Assembly (NCBI GenBank): GCA_017408395.1 | Contig: JAFQUQ010000045.1 | Span: 1-49,216, forward strand | Direction: 5' to 3' | DNA length: 49,216 nt | DNA from: Oscillospiraceae bacterium | Lineage (GTDB): Bacteria > Bacillota > Clostridia > Oscillospirales > Ruminococcaceae | Shown: piece after piece, positions 34,604-40,912 of the stretch | Position numbering within the stretch: position 1 is the stretch's first letter | Layout of the letters: every line of letters begins with the position of its first letter | Notes under the pieces: model-generated | Told to the model about the DNA's origin: nothing | Seen by the model: the letters and a program-made list of their open reading frames with translations, nothing else | The model's database searches: none | Position numbers and translations under genes: made by a program

Positions 34604-35584
34604 ATGGATAATAACAAAAGACCGGACTCTATGGAAAGAATAACCACTCCTGAACTTGCGGATAAATTTATCGCAGAACAGGTTGCCGCTGTTCGTGAAC
34701 AGGTAGGCGACAAGAAGGTTCTTCTCGCACTTTCAGGCGGCGTTGACAGCTCAGTTGTTGCAGCTCTTCTTATCAAGGCTATCGGCAAACAGCTTGTATG
34801 CGTTCACGTTAACCACGGCCTTATGAGAAAGGGCGAAAGCGAACAGGTTATCGAAGTTTTCCAGAATCAGCTGGACGCTAACCTTATCTACATCGACGCT
34901 ACCGACCGTTTCCTTGACCTCCTTGCAGGCGTTGAAGAGCCTGAAAAGAAGCGTAAGATCATCGGCGGCGAATTTATCAAGGTATTTGATGAGGAAGCTC
35001 GTAAGCTTGAAGGTATCTCCTTCCTTGCGCAGGGTACAATTTACCCCGATATTCTCGAAAGTGACGGCGTAAAGGCTCACCATAACGTAGGCGGTCTCCC
35101 CGAAGATATGCAGTTTGAGCTTGTAGAGCCTGTAAAGCTTCTTTACAAGGATGAGGTACGTGTTGTAGGCAAGGCACTTGGTCTTCCTGCTTCAATGGTT
35201 GACCGTCAGCCATTCCCCGGTCCCGGACTTGGCGTAAGATGTCTCGGTGCAATCACACGTGATCGTCTTAATGCGCTTCGTGAAGCTGACGCTATCCTCC
35301 GTGAAGAGTTTGACAAGAGCGGTCTTAACACAAAGGTTTGGCAGTACTTTATCGCTGTTCCTGATTTAAAGAGCGTTGGCGTTAAGGACAGCAAGCGTTA
35401 CGAAGGCTGGCCTGCAATTATCCGTGCTGTAAATACAACTGACGCTATGAGCGCTACTATCGAAGAGATTCCATACGACATTCTTCACAAAATAACAGAC
35501 CGTATCACTGCTGAGGTCAACGGTATCAACCGTGTTCTTTACGACCTCACTCCAAAGCCTGTTGGTACTATTGAGTGGGAATAA
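34604..35584 (+). CDS. guaA: GMP synthase, ATP-pyrophosphatase subunit without glutaminase domain
   Basis: 326 residues from ATG 34604 with AGGAG upstream. It contains the N-type ATP pyrophosphatase P-loop LALSGGVDSSVVAALL and the dimerisation domain with RQPFPGPGLGVRCLGAITRDRL, ending in LTPKPVGTIEWE, the true GuaA C-terminus. The protein begins with the ATPPase domain; the 190-residue class-I amidotransferase domain of ordinary GuaA is absent, and no such gene lies beside it. It is therefore like the archaeal two-subunit enzyme, and must use free ammonia or a separate amidotransferase. The frame is intact and well biased, so it is not a broken gene. It makes GMP from XMP. Confidence 0.93.
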   Translation: MDNNKRPDSMERITTPELADKFIAEQVAAVREQVGDKKVLLALSGGVDSSVVAALLIKAIGKQLVCVHVNHGLMRKGESEQVIEVFQNQLDANLIYIDATDRFLDLLAGVEEPEKKRKIIGGEFIKVFDEEARKLEGISFLAQGTIYPDILESDGVKAHHNVGGLPEDMQFELVEPVKLLYKDEVRVVGKALGLPASMVDRQPFPGPGLGVRCLGAITRDRLNALREADAILREEFDKSGLNTKVWQYFIAVPDLKSVGVKDSKRYEGWPAIIRAVNTTDAMSATIEEIPYDILHKITDRITAEVNGINRVLYDLTPKPVGTIEWE

Positions 35585-35604
35585 GCTTTTTTGCTGAAAA
35601 ACAA

Positions 35605-35633
35605 GACCTGACTGATTTTTAATCGGTCAGGTC
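35605..35633 (+). terminator. Terminator of the GMP synthase gene
   Basis: Thirteen-pair stem GACCTGACTGATT with one wobble pair, then ATTTTATTT. Confidence 0.88.
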
Positions 35634-35715
35634 ATTTTATTTAAATTATAGAAAACACAGCAGATGTTAGTCAAAATAGCTGGATTGGAATTAATCCGCT
35701 TCACTTTTTATCTGT

Positions 35716-35946
35716 TTAATCTTTGCTTAAAACATCTAAATTTTCATACGGATAACTGCAAAGCACACTGTCCAAATATTTAATTCCACAAAAATATTTG
35801 CAAATAGAAGTATCTTTTACCGCACATCTATGCTCTTTTGTATTTTCCGCTTCATTCCACGGACAATTTGTTTGATCCCAACCAATATTTTCACTGATTA
35901 AATCAATATCCATATTAGCACCTTTAAGTTCTTTGATTTTCACCAT
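35716..35946 (-). CDS. Small Cys-rich hypothetical protein (76 aa)
   Basis: ATG 35946 with GGAGG five bases upstream; an earlier in-frame ATG overlaps the promoter region and lacks a ribosome site. The 76-residue protein has conserved-looking cysteines in NCPWNEAENTKEHRCAV, ICKYFCG and LCSYPYE, spacing compatible with a metal or iron-sulfur site. Many Ruminococcus-like genomes have a similar short protein. It stands alone with its own promoter. No function can be given. Confidence 0.6.
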   Translation of the reverse strand: MVKIKELKGANMDIDLISENIGWDQTNCPWNEAENTKEHRCAVKDTSICKYFCGIKYLDSVLCSYPYENLDVLSKD

Positions 35947-35977
35947 TGTTTCCTCCTTATAGGTCTTAATTGTGTCA

Positions 35978-36006
35978 ATTATACCACACCCACCCCTACA
36001 TTTCAA
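35978..36006 (-). promoter_or_regulatory. Promoter of the 76-residue Cys-rich protein gene
   Basis: TTGAAA, 17 bases, TATAAT on the minus strand. Confidence 0.8.
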
Positions 36007-36018
36007 CCGTAAATCAGA

Positions 36019-36056
36019 AATCCCGCAAACAACGCCGAAGCGAAGTTTACGGGATT
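36019..36056 (-). terminator. Terminator of the PadR-DUF2812 operon
   Basis: AAUCCCGUAAAC pairs with GUUUGCGGGAUU through one U-G that exists only on the minus strand; the RNA then reads UCUGAUUU. Confidence 0.75.
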
Positions 36057-36060
36057 GATT

Positions 36061-36618
36061 TTATTCGGAAATCTGCCTTTCAGCCTCTAATTTTTTCTTT
36101 TTCCGTGTAAGCCTTGATACACCTGCCAGTGCCGCTATACCTATGACGAGATTAAAAATACCGAGATAAATATTCGGAACGACCACGTTTTCTTCAATCA
36201 GGGTGTTAATTCCAAGCATCACATTCAACAATCCGATGGGAAGATTTGCAATTCCAAGCACCGCAATAAAAATTATAATACGCTGAAGATGTGCAATAAG
36301 CGAGTCCTTATCCGAGAACAGCTTGAACTCTCCGCCGTCCTTTTTCTTTCTGAAATAAACCCAGCGTATCCACGTTCCCACGCACTCTGCACCTGTTTCT
36401 TCAACAAAGCTTATGTAATTCCTGCTCTCCTCGCTGCTGACTATATTGTCCAGCAGTTCAAGCTGTATACCGTACTCATTTGGAGCACACTCCTCAAATT
36501 CATATTTACAGAAATCTACCGCAACAAGCGCAAGTCCCCTTGAAGCCATCTCGTTCAGCCAGGCTTCCTCTTTATCAAAATCCCACGCCCAGAATACTTT
36601 CCTGATAACCTTTCTCAT
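36061..36618 (-). CDS. DUF2812 domain membrane protein
   Basis: 185 residues. The N-terminal part (1-115) is a DUF2812 domain: KVFWAWDFDKEEAWLNEMASRGLAL near the start and a YRN/YFRKK end. Two membrane helices follow (about 118-138 and 150-170), with a Lys-rich C-terminus. It starts three bases after the PadR gene; PadR-DUF2812 pairs are a standing arrangement in Firmicutes, in which the PadR protein represses its partner. Role unknown, perhaps a membrane-stress sensor or antisigma-like partner. Confidence 0.85.
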   Translation of the reverse strand: MRKVIRKVFWAWDFDKEEAWLNEMASRGLALVAVDFCKYEFEECAPNEYGIQLELLDNIVSSEESRNYISFVEETGAECVGTWIRWVYFRKKKDGGEFKLFSDKDSLIAHLQRIIIFIAVLGIANLPIGLLNVMLGINTLIEENVVVPNIYLGIFNLVIGIAALAGVSRLTRKKKKLEAERQISE

Positions 36619-36621
36619 AAA

Positions 36622-36978
36622 TCAGACCTCCCTCTCAGGCTTTTTAAGCGATATTTCAACAGGCTTGTTTTCCGTTTTAATAATACGGCGTCCGTTTAAT
36701 ACCAGCTCTTCAAGCCTTTCAATTTCCTCATTAAGAGCACACATTCCGCTGTTTGTTATAATGTAAAGCTTTTTTCTGCTGTCTGCACCGTTATCAAGAG
36801 CCTTTATCCAGCCTTTGTCAAGCAGGGTGTTTATTGCACCGTAAAGCGTTCCTGCCGCAAGCTTTACCCTGCCGTTTGAAAGTTTTTCCACATTCTGCAT
36901 AATACCGTAGCCGTGAAGTGCGTCTGTAAGTGAAAGCAGTATATAGTAAACCGCCTCTGTCAATGCAATATTTCCCAT
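36622..36978 (-). CDS. PadR-family transcriptional regulator
   Basis: 118 residues with the PadR winged helix: ALTEAVYYILLSLTDALHGYGIMQNVEKLSNGRVKLAAGTLYGAINTLLDKGWI and the wing GADSRKKLYIITNSGM, then a C-terminal dimer helix (about 84-105). AAGGAGGAG precedes the ATG. The promoter carries repeated TATCGG motifs, so it very likely represses itself and the DUF2812 gene. Confidence 0.93.
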   Translation of the reverse strand: MGNIALTEAVYYILLSLTDALHGYGIMQNVEKLSNGRVKLAAGTLYGAINTLLDKGWIKALDNGADSRKKLYIITNSGMCALNEEIERLEELVLNGRRIIKTENKPVEISLKKPEREV

Positions 36979-36996
36979 AATATCTCCTCCTTTACG

Positions 36997-37061
36997 TCAG
37001 CCGATACAACGCTTACCGTTATATCTTCAACCGATATACATATTATATCAGCTGCCGATAT
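36997..37061 (-). promoter_or_regulatory. PadR operator region: three TATCGG-type sites
   Basis: Site 1 at 37045-37061 is an inverted repeat, ATATCGGCAGCTGATAT, lying between -35 and -10 and covering part of the -10. Site 2 at 37021-37037 is ATATC, 7 bases, GATAT around the transcription start. Site 3 at 36997-37006 is the half site TATCGGCTGA. The spacing between sites 1 and 2 is 24 bases. Assigned to PadR by position and by the ATAT-rich dyads typical of this family. Confidence 0.7.
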
Positions 37062-37070
37062 ACTTGTCAA
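37042..37070 (-). promoter_or_regulatory. Promoter of the PadR-DUF2812 operon
   Basis: Perfect TTGACA, 17 bases, perfect TATAAT, overlapped by operator site 1. Confidence 0.88.
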
Positions 37071-37108
37071 TAGTTATGGCAAAAATTTTTGCAGATTTTT
37101 TTAAACTG

Positions 37109-37137
37109 TTGATTTCAGCTGTTTAAAATGATATAAT
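37109..37137 (+). promoter_or_regulatory. Promoter of the SGNH hydrolase gene
   Basis: TTGATT, 17 bases, TATAAT on the plus strand. Confidence 0.78.
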
Positions 37138-37194
37138 GTAAAAGAATACGGCAATTTAGTCTGCCGCAAATTTTCAAAGGAGTTAATCGTTACA

Positions 37195-37959
37195 ATGGAT
37201 TTTACAAAATTAAACTTCGGCGTTGACGGCGACAGCATCACAGCAGGTCAGCAGTGGTCCTGGCACGTTTTCAACAGCCTTAATATGGCTTCACACCACA
37301 ATGTTGCAGTAGGAAGCGCAGTATGGTACAAGCGTACCCTTACCTGCTCAAACGGCTCCGTTACCACACAGAACTGGACAGACCCAGACTTTGCAGGCAT
37401 AAGCGACGGCTGGGAACCTACCGAGGATCTAAACGAGCTTCAGAAGCGTGCAAACAACTGCGCTGTTGTTCATATACAGCATTTTATTGACGATGTTAAA
37501 AAGGGTATTTCACCCGTGCCTGATATTTTTGCATTTGCAATGGGTACAAACGACTCCGAGGAATGTTTCGGTGACGTTGAAAAAGCTCTCACAGGCAAGG
37601 AGCTTGACGGCAACGAAAATATCGACCTTTTTACAGAAGCAGGTGCAATGCGCTGGTGTTTACAGAAAATTATGGAGGAATACCCCGAAGCAAGAGTTTT
37701 CGTTCTTACTCCGCTTCAGACCGCTACTCCCGAACATAACGCAAAGACAGTTTTACAGATCGAAACCGTTATGAAGAAAATTGCAGGCGCTATGGGTGCA
37801 CAGGTCATCGACTGCTACAACAACTGCGGTATCTGTGAAAAGTTTGAGGTCATCGGCGGCAGAGGAAAATACCTTATTGACGGTCTGCACCCCGTTGCGG
37901 AAGGACAGGCTCTTGAAGGCAGATTTGCCGCAAAGGAAATCAGAAACAATATGTTTTAA
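37195..37959 (+). CDS. SGNH/GDSL-family hydrolase (cytoplasmic)
   Basis: 254 residues. Block I FGVDGDSITAG gives the nucleophile Ser14. Block III is GTNDSEE (about residue 118), and block V is DGLHPVAEG with Asp/His near residue 232. No signal peptide, so the enzyme acts inside the cell, unlike most esterases of this fold. Substrates of SGNH hydrolases include acyl esters, acetylated sugars and lipids. ATG 37195 lies about ten bases after AAAGGAG. It is followed 36 bases on by the DUF4003 gene, possibly as an operon. Confidence 0.85.
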   Translation: MDFTKLNFGVDGDSITAGQQWSWHVFNSLNMASHHNVAVGSAVWYKRTLTCSNGSVTTQNWTDPDFAGISDGWEPTEDLNELQKRANNCAVVHIQHFIDDVKKGISPVPDIFAFAMGTNDSEECFGDVEKALTGKELDGNENIDLFTEAGAMRWCLQKIMEEYPEARVFVLTPLQTATPEHNAKTVLQIETVMKKIAGAMGAQVIDCYNNCGICEKFEVIGGRGKYLIDGLHPVAEGQALEGRFAAKEIRNNMF

Positions 37960-37995
37960 CAGATAAAATCAAAATATCAGAACGGAGGCGTAATT

Positions 37996-38982
37996 ATGAA
38001 ACAGTCACTTGAAAATATCTGCAAAGACTTTATCAACAACAGAGATACCATAAAGGAAACCTTCAAATGGGAAAACGAATATATCGTTCCTATCTGTGCC
38101 GCTACCCTTTGCGGTAAAAATGTTTCCGCAGACAAGGCAAAGCTTAAGGAATGCCGTGATATTGTTGACAACAGCACAAGCATTTTCTCAAACTTCAGAG
38201 GAAATGTAAAACTGCCTGTAATGGTGCTTCTTTCAACTGACAGCGACCCAGAGGGCAAGCTCAAAAAAACAATGGAAATTTACGACATACTCAAGGATCA
38301 TTTTTACAGCTCCGAGTATCTCAGTCTTGTTTCAGCAATTCTTGCCGATATGATAAACACCGATGAAGCGGACAAATACGCTCAGCGCGGCAAGACTTTA
38401 TACAACAGAATGAAGAAAGAACACCCCTTCCTTACTTCCGCTGAGGACAGCGTTTTTGCTGTACTTATGGCATTTTCCGAAAAAACGGACGATATGCTTG
38501 TTGAAGATATGGAAAAGTGCTATTTTACGCTTAAAAAGACCTTCCACGACGGAAATTCCGTACAGTCCCTTTCCCACATTCTTGCACTTGCAGAGGGTGA
38601 CTCGGATGTAAAATGCCGCCGTGTGCTTGAGCTTTATGATAAAATAACCGCTTCAGGCAAAAAATACAGCAAATATTACGAAATATCCGTCCTCGGCTCA
38701 ATGGCAATGCTTACAGAAGATTACGACAGCGTTGTTGAGGATATGAATGCGGCAGACGATTTCCTTTCACAGCAGAAGGGCTACACGGGTATTTTCGGAA
38801 TTGACAAGAAAACACGTCTTATGCACGCTTTACTGCTTGTTTCCTGCGATTATTCAGTCAACGGAAACACCTCAACCGCCGCAATGACAGGTACTCTTGC
38901 AATGGTTGCCGCACAGCAGGCTGCAATGTGTGCTGTAATTGCCGCAACTGCCGCAAGCACAGCCGCAAATTCCGCAAACTGA
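37996..38982 (+). CDS. DUF4003 family protein
   Basis: 328 residues, almost all helical. It has the family's opening with TIKETFKWE and a repeat-like middle (SADKAKLKECRDIV, KLPVMVLLSTDSDPEGKLKKTMEIYDILK, RHxF-type segments), ending in a hydrophobic Ala-rich helix (about 290-325). DUF4003 proteins are found across Firmicutes with no proved function. AACGGAGG precedes the ATG. It probably shares the SGNH gene's transcript. The Ala-rich end could touch the membrane or be an oligomerisation helix. Confidence 0.82.
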   Translation: MKQSLENICKDFINNRDTIKETFKWENEYIVPICAATLCGKNVSADKAKLKECRDIVDNSTSIFSNFRGNVKLPVMVLLSTDSDPEGKLKKTMEIYDILKDHFYSSEYLSLVSAILADMINTDEADKYAQRGKTLYNRMKKEHPFLTSAEDSVFAVLMAFSEKTDDMLVEDMEKCYFTLKKTFHDGNSVQSLSHILALAEGDSDVKCRRVLELYDKITASGKKYSKYYEISVLGSMAMLTEDYDSVVEDMNAADDFLSQQKGYTGIFGIDKKTRLMHALLLVSCDYSVNGNTSTAAMTGTLAMVAAQQAAMCAVIAATAASTAANSAN

Positions 38983-38992
38983 TAATCGGTAC

Positions 38993-39021
38993 TTGATTTT
39001 CCGGAAATTCTGTGCTATAAT
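38993..39021 (+). promoter_or_regulatory. Promoter of the pnuC leader
   Basis: TTGATT, 17 bases, TATAAT on the plus strand. Confidence 0.82.
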
Positions 39022-39049
39022 TATTAATCATAGCATAAAAGAATATTTT

Positions 39050-39132
39050 TACTGCCACCGGGTAGTGATGCATAACGCATCCGTTTACACATCGTTAGGT
39101 CTTAGAAGATGTGTACACGGATGCATTTTTTT
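39050..39132 (+). ncRNA. Candidate riboswitch/attenuator leader of pnuC (possible NAD+-II, pnuC motif)
   Basis: The leader between promoter and gene has a compact aptamer-like block at 39054-39100 with CACCGGGTAGTGATGC and a GATGC/GCATC hairpin (39067-39071 with 39077-39081). A terminator follows: 39077-39093 pairs with 39108-39124 at 16 of 17 positions, then ATTTTTTT. The 5' arm of the terminator is shared with the small hairpin, so the two folds exclude each other, which is how a transcriptional riboswitch works. The downstream gene is a nicotinamide riboside importer, so NAD+ or a precursor is the likely ligand. The NAD+-II class is known before pnuC genes; I cannot confirm the consensus by eye. 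Confidence 0.65.
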
Positions 39133-39141
39133 GGAGGGTAT

Positions 39142-39834
39142 ATGATAAAGCTCAAAGGCTATTTTACAAAGGGAGAGCTTGCACTGTGGCTGTCGTCGTC
39201 AGCACTTGCGATAGTTTCATTCTGCATTTTCGACAGGACGAATTATCTTAATCTTGCCGCCTCGCTGACAGGCATAACGTCCCTTATTTTCTGCGCAAAG
39301 GGTAATCCATTCGGACAGGTGCTGATGATATTTTTCAGCGTTCTTTACGGCATAATCTCATATAAAGTCGCCTATTACGGTGAAATGATAACATATCTTG
39401 GAATGACTGCGCCTATGGCGGTGTTTTCGCTGATTTCGTGGCTTAAAAACCCTTACGGCGGCAACAGATCCGAGGTAAAGGTCAACCGTATCGGCAAGAA
39501 GGAAATCCCTCTCATAATCCTGTTTACAGCGGCTGTTACGGTGCTTTTTTACTTTATACTCAGGTATTTCGGCACGGCAAATCTTATAACAAGCACCGTT
39601 TCCGTAACCACAAGCTTTGCGGCGGCTTACCTGACTTTCAGACGCAGTCCTTTTTTCGCCCTTGCCTACGCATTAAACGATATAGTGCTGATAGTGCTGT
39701 GGACGGCGGCGTCAATTACGGATATTTCCTGTATTTCGGTGGTAATGTGTTTTATTGCGTTCCTTGCAAATGACATTTACGGATTTATCAGCTGGCTTAA
39801 AATGGGCAAAAGACAGCTCAGCGAAAATTGTTAA
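39142..39834 (+). CDS. pnuC: Nicotinamide riboside transporter PnuC
   Basis: 230 residues, seven or eight membrane helices. The PnuC core is visible: LAASLTGITSLIFCAKGNPFGQ, YGIISYKVAYYGEMITYLGMTAPMAVFSLISWLKNPY and near the C-terminus LAYALNDIVLIVLWTAASI with NDIYGFISWLKM. PnuC lets nicotinamide riboside diffuse in for NAD+ synthesis and works with a kinase such as NadR, which is not in the window. GGAGGG lies four bases before ATG 39142. Its leader carries a terminator that suggests feedback by an NAD+ pathway compound. Confidence 0.93.
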   Translation: MIKLKGYFTKGELALWLSSSALAIVSFCIFDRTNYLNLAASLTGITSLIFCAKGNPFGQVLMIFFSVLYGIISYKVAYYGEMITYLGMTAPMAVFSLISWLKNPYGGNRSEVKVNRIGKKEIPLIILFTAAVTVLFYFILRYFGTANLITSTVSVTTSFAAAYLTFRRSPFFALAYALNDIVLIVLWTAASITDISCISVVMCFIAFLANDIYGFISWLKMGKRQLSENC

Positions 39835-39875
39835 AAAGTCAGGTCAACCCTGCGAAAAAGGTTGACCTGACTTTT
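39833..39875. terminator. Bidirectional terminator after pnuC and at the end of the candidate minus-strand RNA
   Basis: AAAAGTCAGGTCAACC and GGTTGACCTGACTTTT form a perfect 16-pair stem around 10 bases. T-runs follow on both strands. Confidence 0.92.
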
Positions 39876-39951
39876 AATGTATGCACCCGGCACTTTGAAC
39901 AGTTATTGCCTTTGTTTAACCTCCTTTTCCTGATTAGGACACGCCTGCCCC
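39833..39951 (-). ncRNA. Candidate small RNA, promoter to terminator, no gene
   Basis: A promoter at 39958-39986 (minus) and the perfect terminator at 39833-39875 define a transcript of about 115-120 bases with no credible reading frame. It contains AAAAGGAGG, a strong anti-anti-SD match, without a start codon in range, a UCCU-AAUC-AGGA hairpin and a GGCA...UGCC stem. It resembles no family I recognise (not SRP RNA, 6S RNA, tmRNA or a common riboswitch). It lies back to back with trmO. Confidence 0.5.
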
Positions 39952-39957
39952 GATTAA

Positions 39958-39986
39958 ATTATAACAAAGGAAAAGCCCTGTTTCAA
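39958..39986 (-). promoter_or_regulatory. Promoter of the candidate small RNA
   Basis: TTGAAA, 17 bases, TATAAT on the minus strand with no gene in front of it. Confidence 0.75.
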
Positions 39987-40010
39987 GCGGTAAGTTTTTC
40001 CTCGGCGGTA

Positions 40011-40039
40011 TGGACTTTTTCCACATTAAGCGGTATAAT
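40011..40039 (+). promoter_or_regulatory. Promoter of trmO
   Basis: TGGACT, 17 bases, TATAAT on the plus strand. Confidence 0.65.
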
Positions 40040-40068
40040 ATGTTTAAGTTTTGATAAGGAGCCTTGCA

Positions 40069-40752
40069 ATGGAATTTTACAGCATAAAAGCAATTGCACA
40101 CATAGAAAACGACTTTACCGAAAAGTTCGGCATACCCCGTCAGAGCGGCCTTGCAGAGGTGGTGTCACGGATAGTTTTTGAGCCTGAATACCGTGTAAAA
40201 GAAGCCTTCAGAGGACTCGAAGAATACAGTCACATCTGGATTTTATGGCAGTTTTCAAAGTCAATGCGTGAGGAATGGTCGCCTACCGTCAGACCCCCTC
40301 GTTTAGGCGGAAACACTCGTATGGGAGTTTTTGCAACACGCTCCCCTTTCCGTCCCAACTCAATCGGTATGTCGTCGGTAAAGCTGATTAAAATTGATTT
40401 TGACGTCCCTGAAGGTCCCGTGCTTTATGTGTCGGGGGCAGACATTTTAAACGGTACGCCCGTTTTCGACATCAAGCCATACCTTTCCTACACCGACTCT
40501 CACCCCGATGCCTGCGACGGTTTTGCACTGTCAGACAAGGAAGGCGTGCTTGAAGTAAGCTTCCCTGCACCTCTGCTTAAGCTTATTCCCAAAAGCAAGC
40601 GTGACGGGCTTATTTCCGTTCTTTCTCAGGACCCTCGTCCTCAGTATCAGAATTCTCCCGATAAAATTTATTCTATGCAGTTCGGCGGCTTTGACATAAG
40701 CTTCAGCGTCAGCAATACCATTCTGACTGTAACTGACATTAAAATACTCTGA
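40069..40752 (+). CDS. trmO: tRNA t6A37 N6-methyltransferase TrmO (TsaA/YaeB family)
   Basis: 227 residues from ATG 40069, which has AAGGAG eight bases before it. The YaeB/TsaA barrel is clear: the FGIPRQSGLA opening, EEYSHIWILWQF, PRLGGNTRMGVFATRSPFRPNSIGMS (the S-adenosylmethionine loop), LYVSGADILNGTPVFDIKPYLSYTDS, and the C-terminal SQDPRPQYQ. The enzyme adds a methyl group to t6A37 in tRNA-Thr. Single gene with its own promoter, antiparallel to the candidate small RNA. Confidence 0.93.
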   Translation: MEFYSIKAIAHIENDFTEKFGIPRQSGLAEVVSRIVFEPEYRVKEAFRGLEEYSHIWILWQFSKSMREEWSPTVRPPRLGGNTRMGVFATRSPFRPNSIGMSSVKLIKIDFDVPEGPVLYVSGADILNGTPVFDIKPYLSYTDSHPDACDGFALSDKEGVLEVSFPAPLLKLIPKSKRDGLISVLSQDPRPQYQNSPDKIYSMQFGGFDISFSVSNTILTVTDIKIL

Positions 40753-40797
40753 TAATCAGCACTTTATGACATTTTAGTAACAATTCGACAAAAGTGC

Positions 40798-40826
40798 TTG
40801 CATAAGCGGAACAATGATGTTATAAT
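40798..40826 (+). promoter_or_regulatory. Promoter of the sensor-GGDEF gene
   Basis: TTGCAT, 17 bases, TATAAT on the plus strand. Confidence 0.8.
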
Positions 40827-40912
40827 ATGCATATGTATATGTGTACGAACAATTAAAAAAGAAATAGATATAAATGAAAGGAGTGTATTTTCCCGTTTCG
40901 GGAAGTCTTTAA

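Noticed and set aside
35716-36006. Longer form (96 residues) of the small Cys-rich protein
   Set aside because: Its start overlaps the -35 box of the TTGAAA/TATAAT promoter; the ATG at 35946 has a proper GGAGG.
39828-40181. Coding frame of 117 residues between pnuC and trmO on the plus strand
   Set aside because: It starts inside the pnuC end, crosses a perfect terminator and overlaps trmO in another frame; composition is not coding-like.
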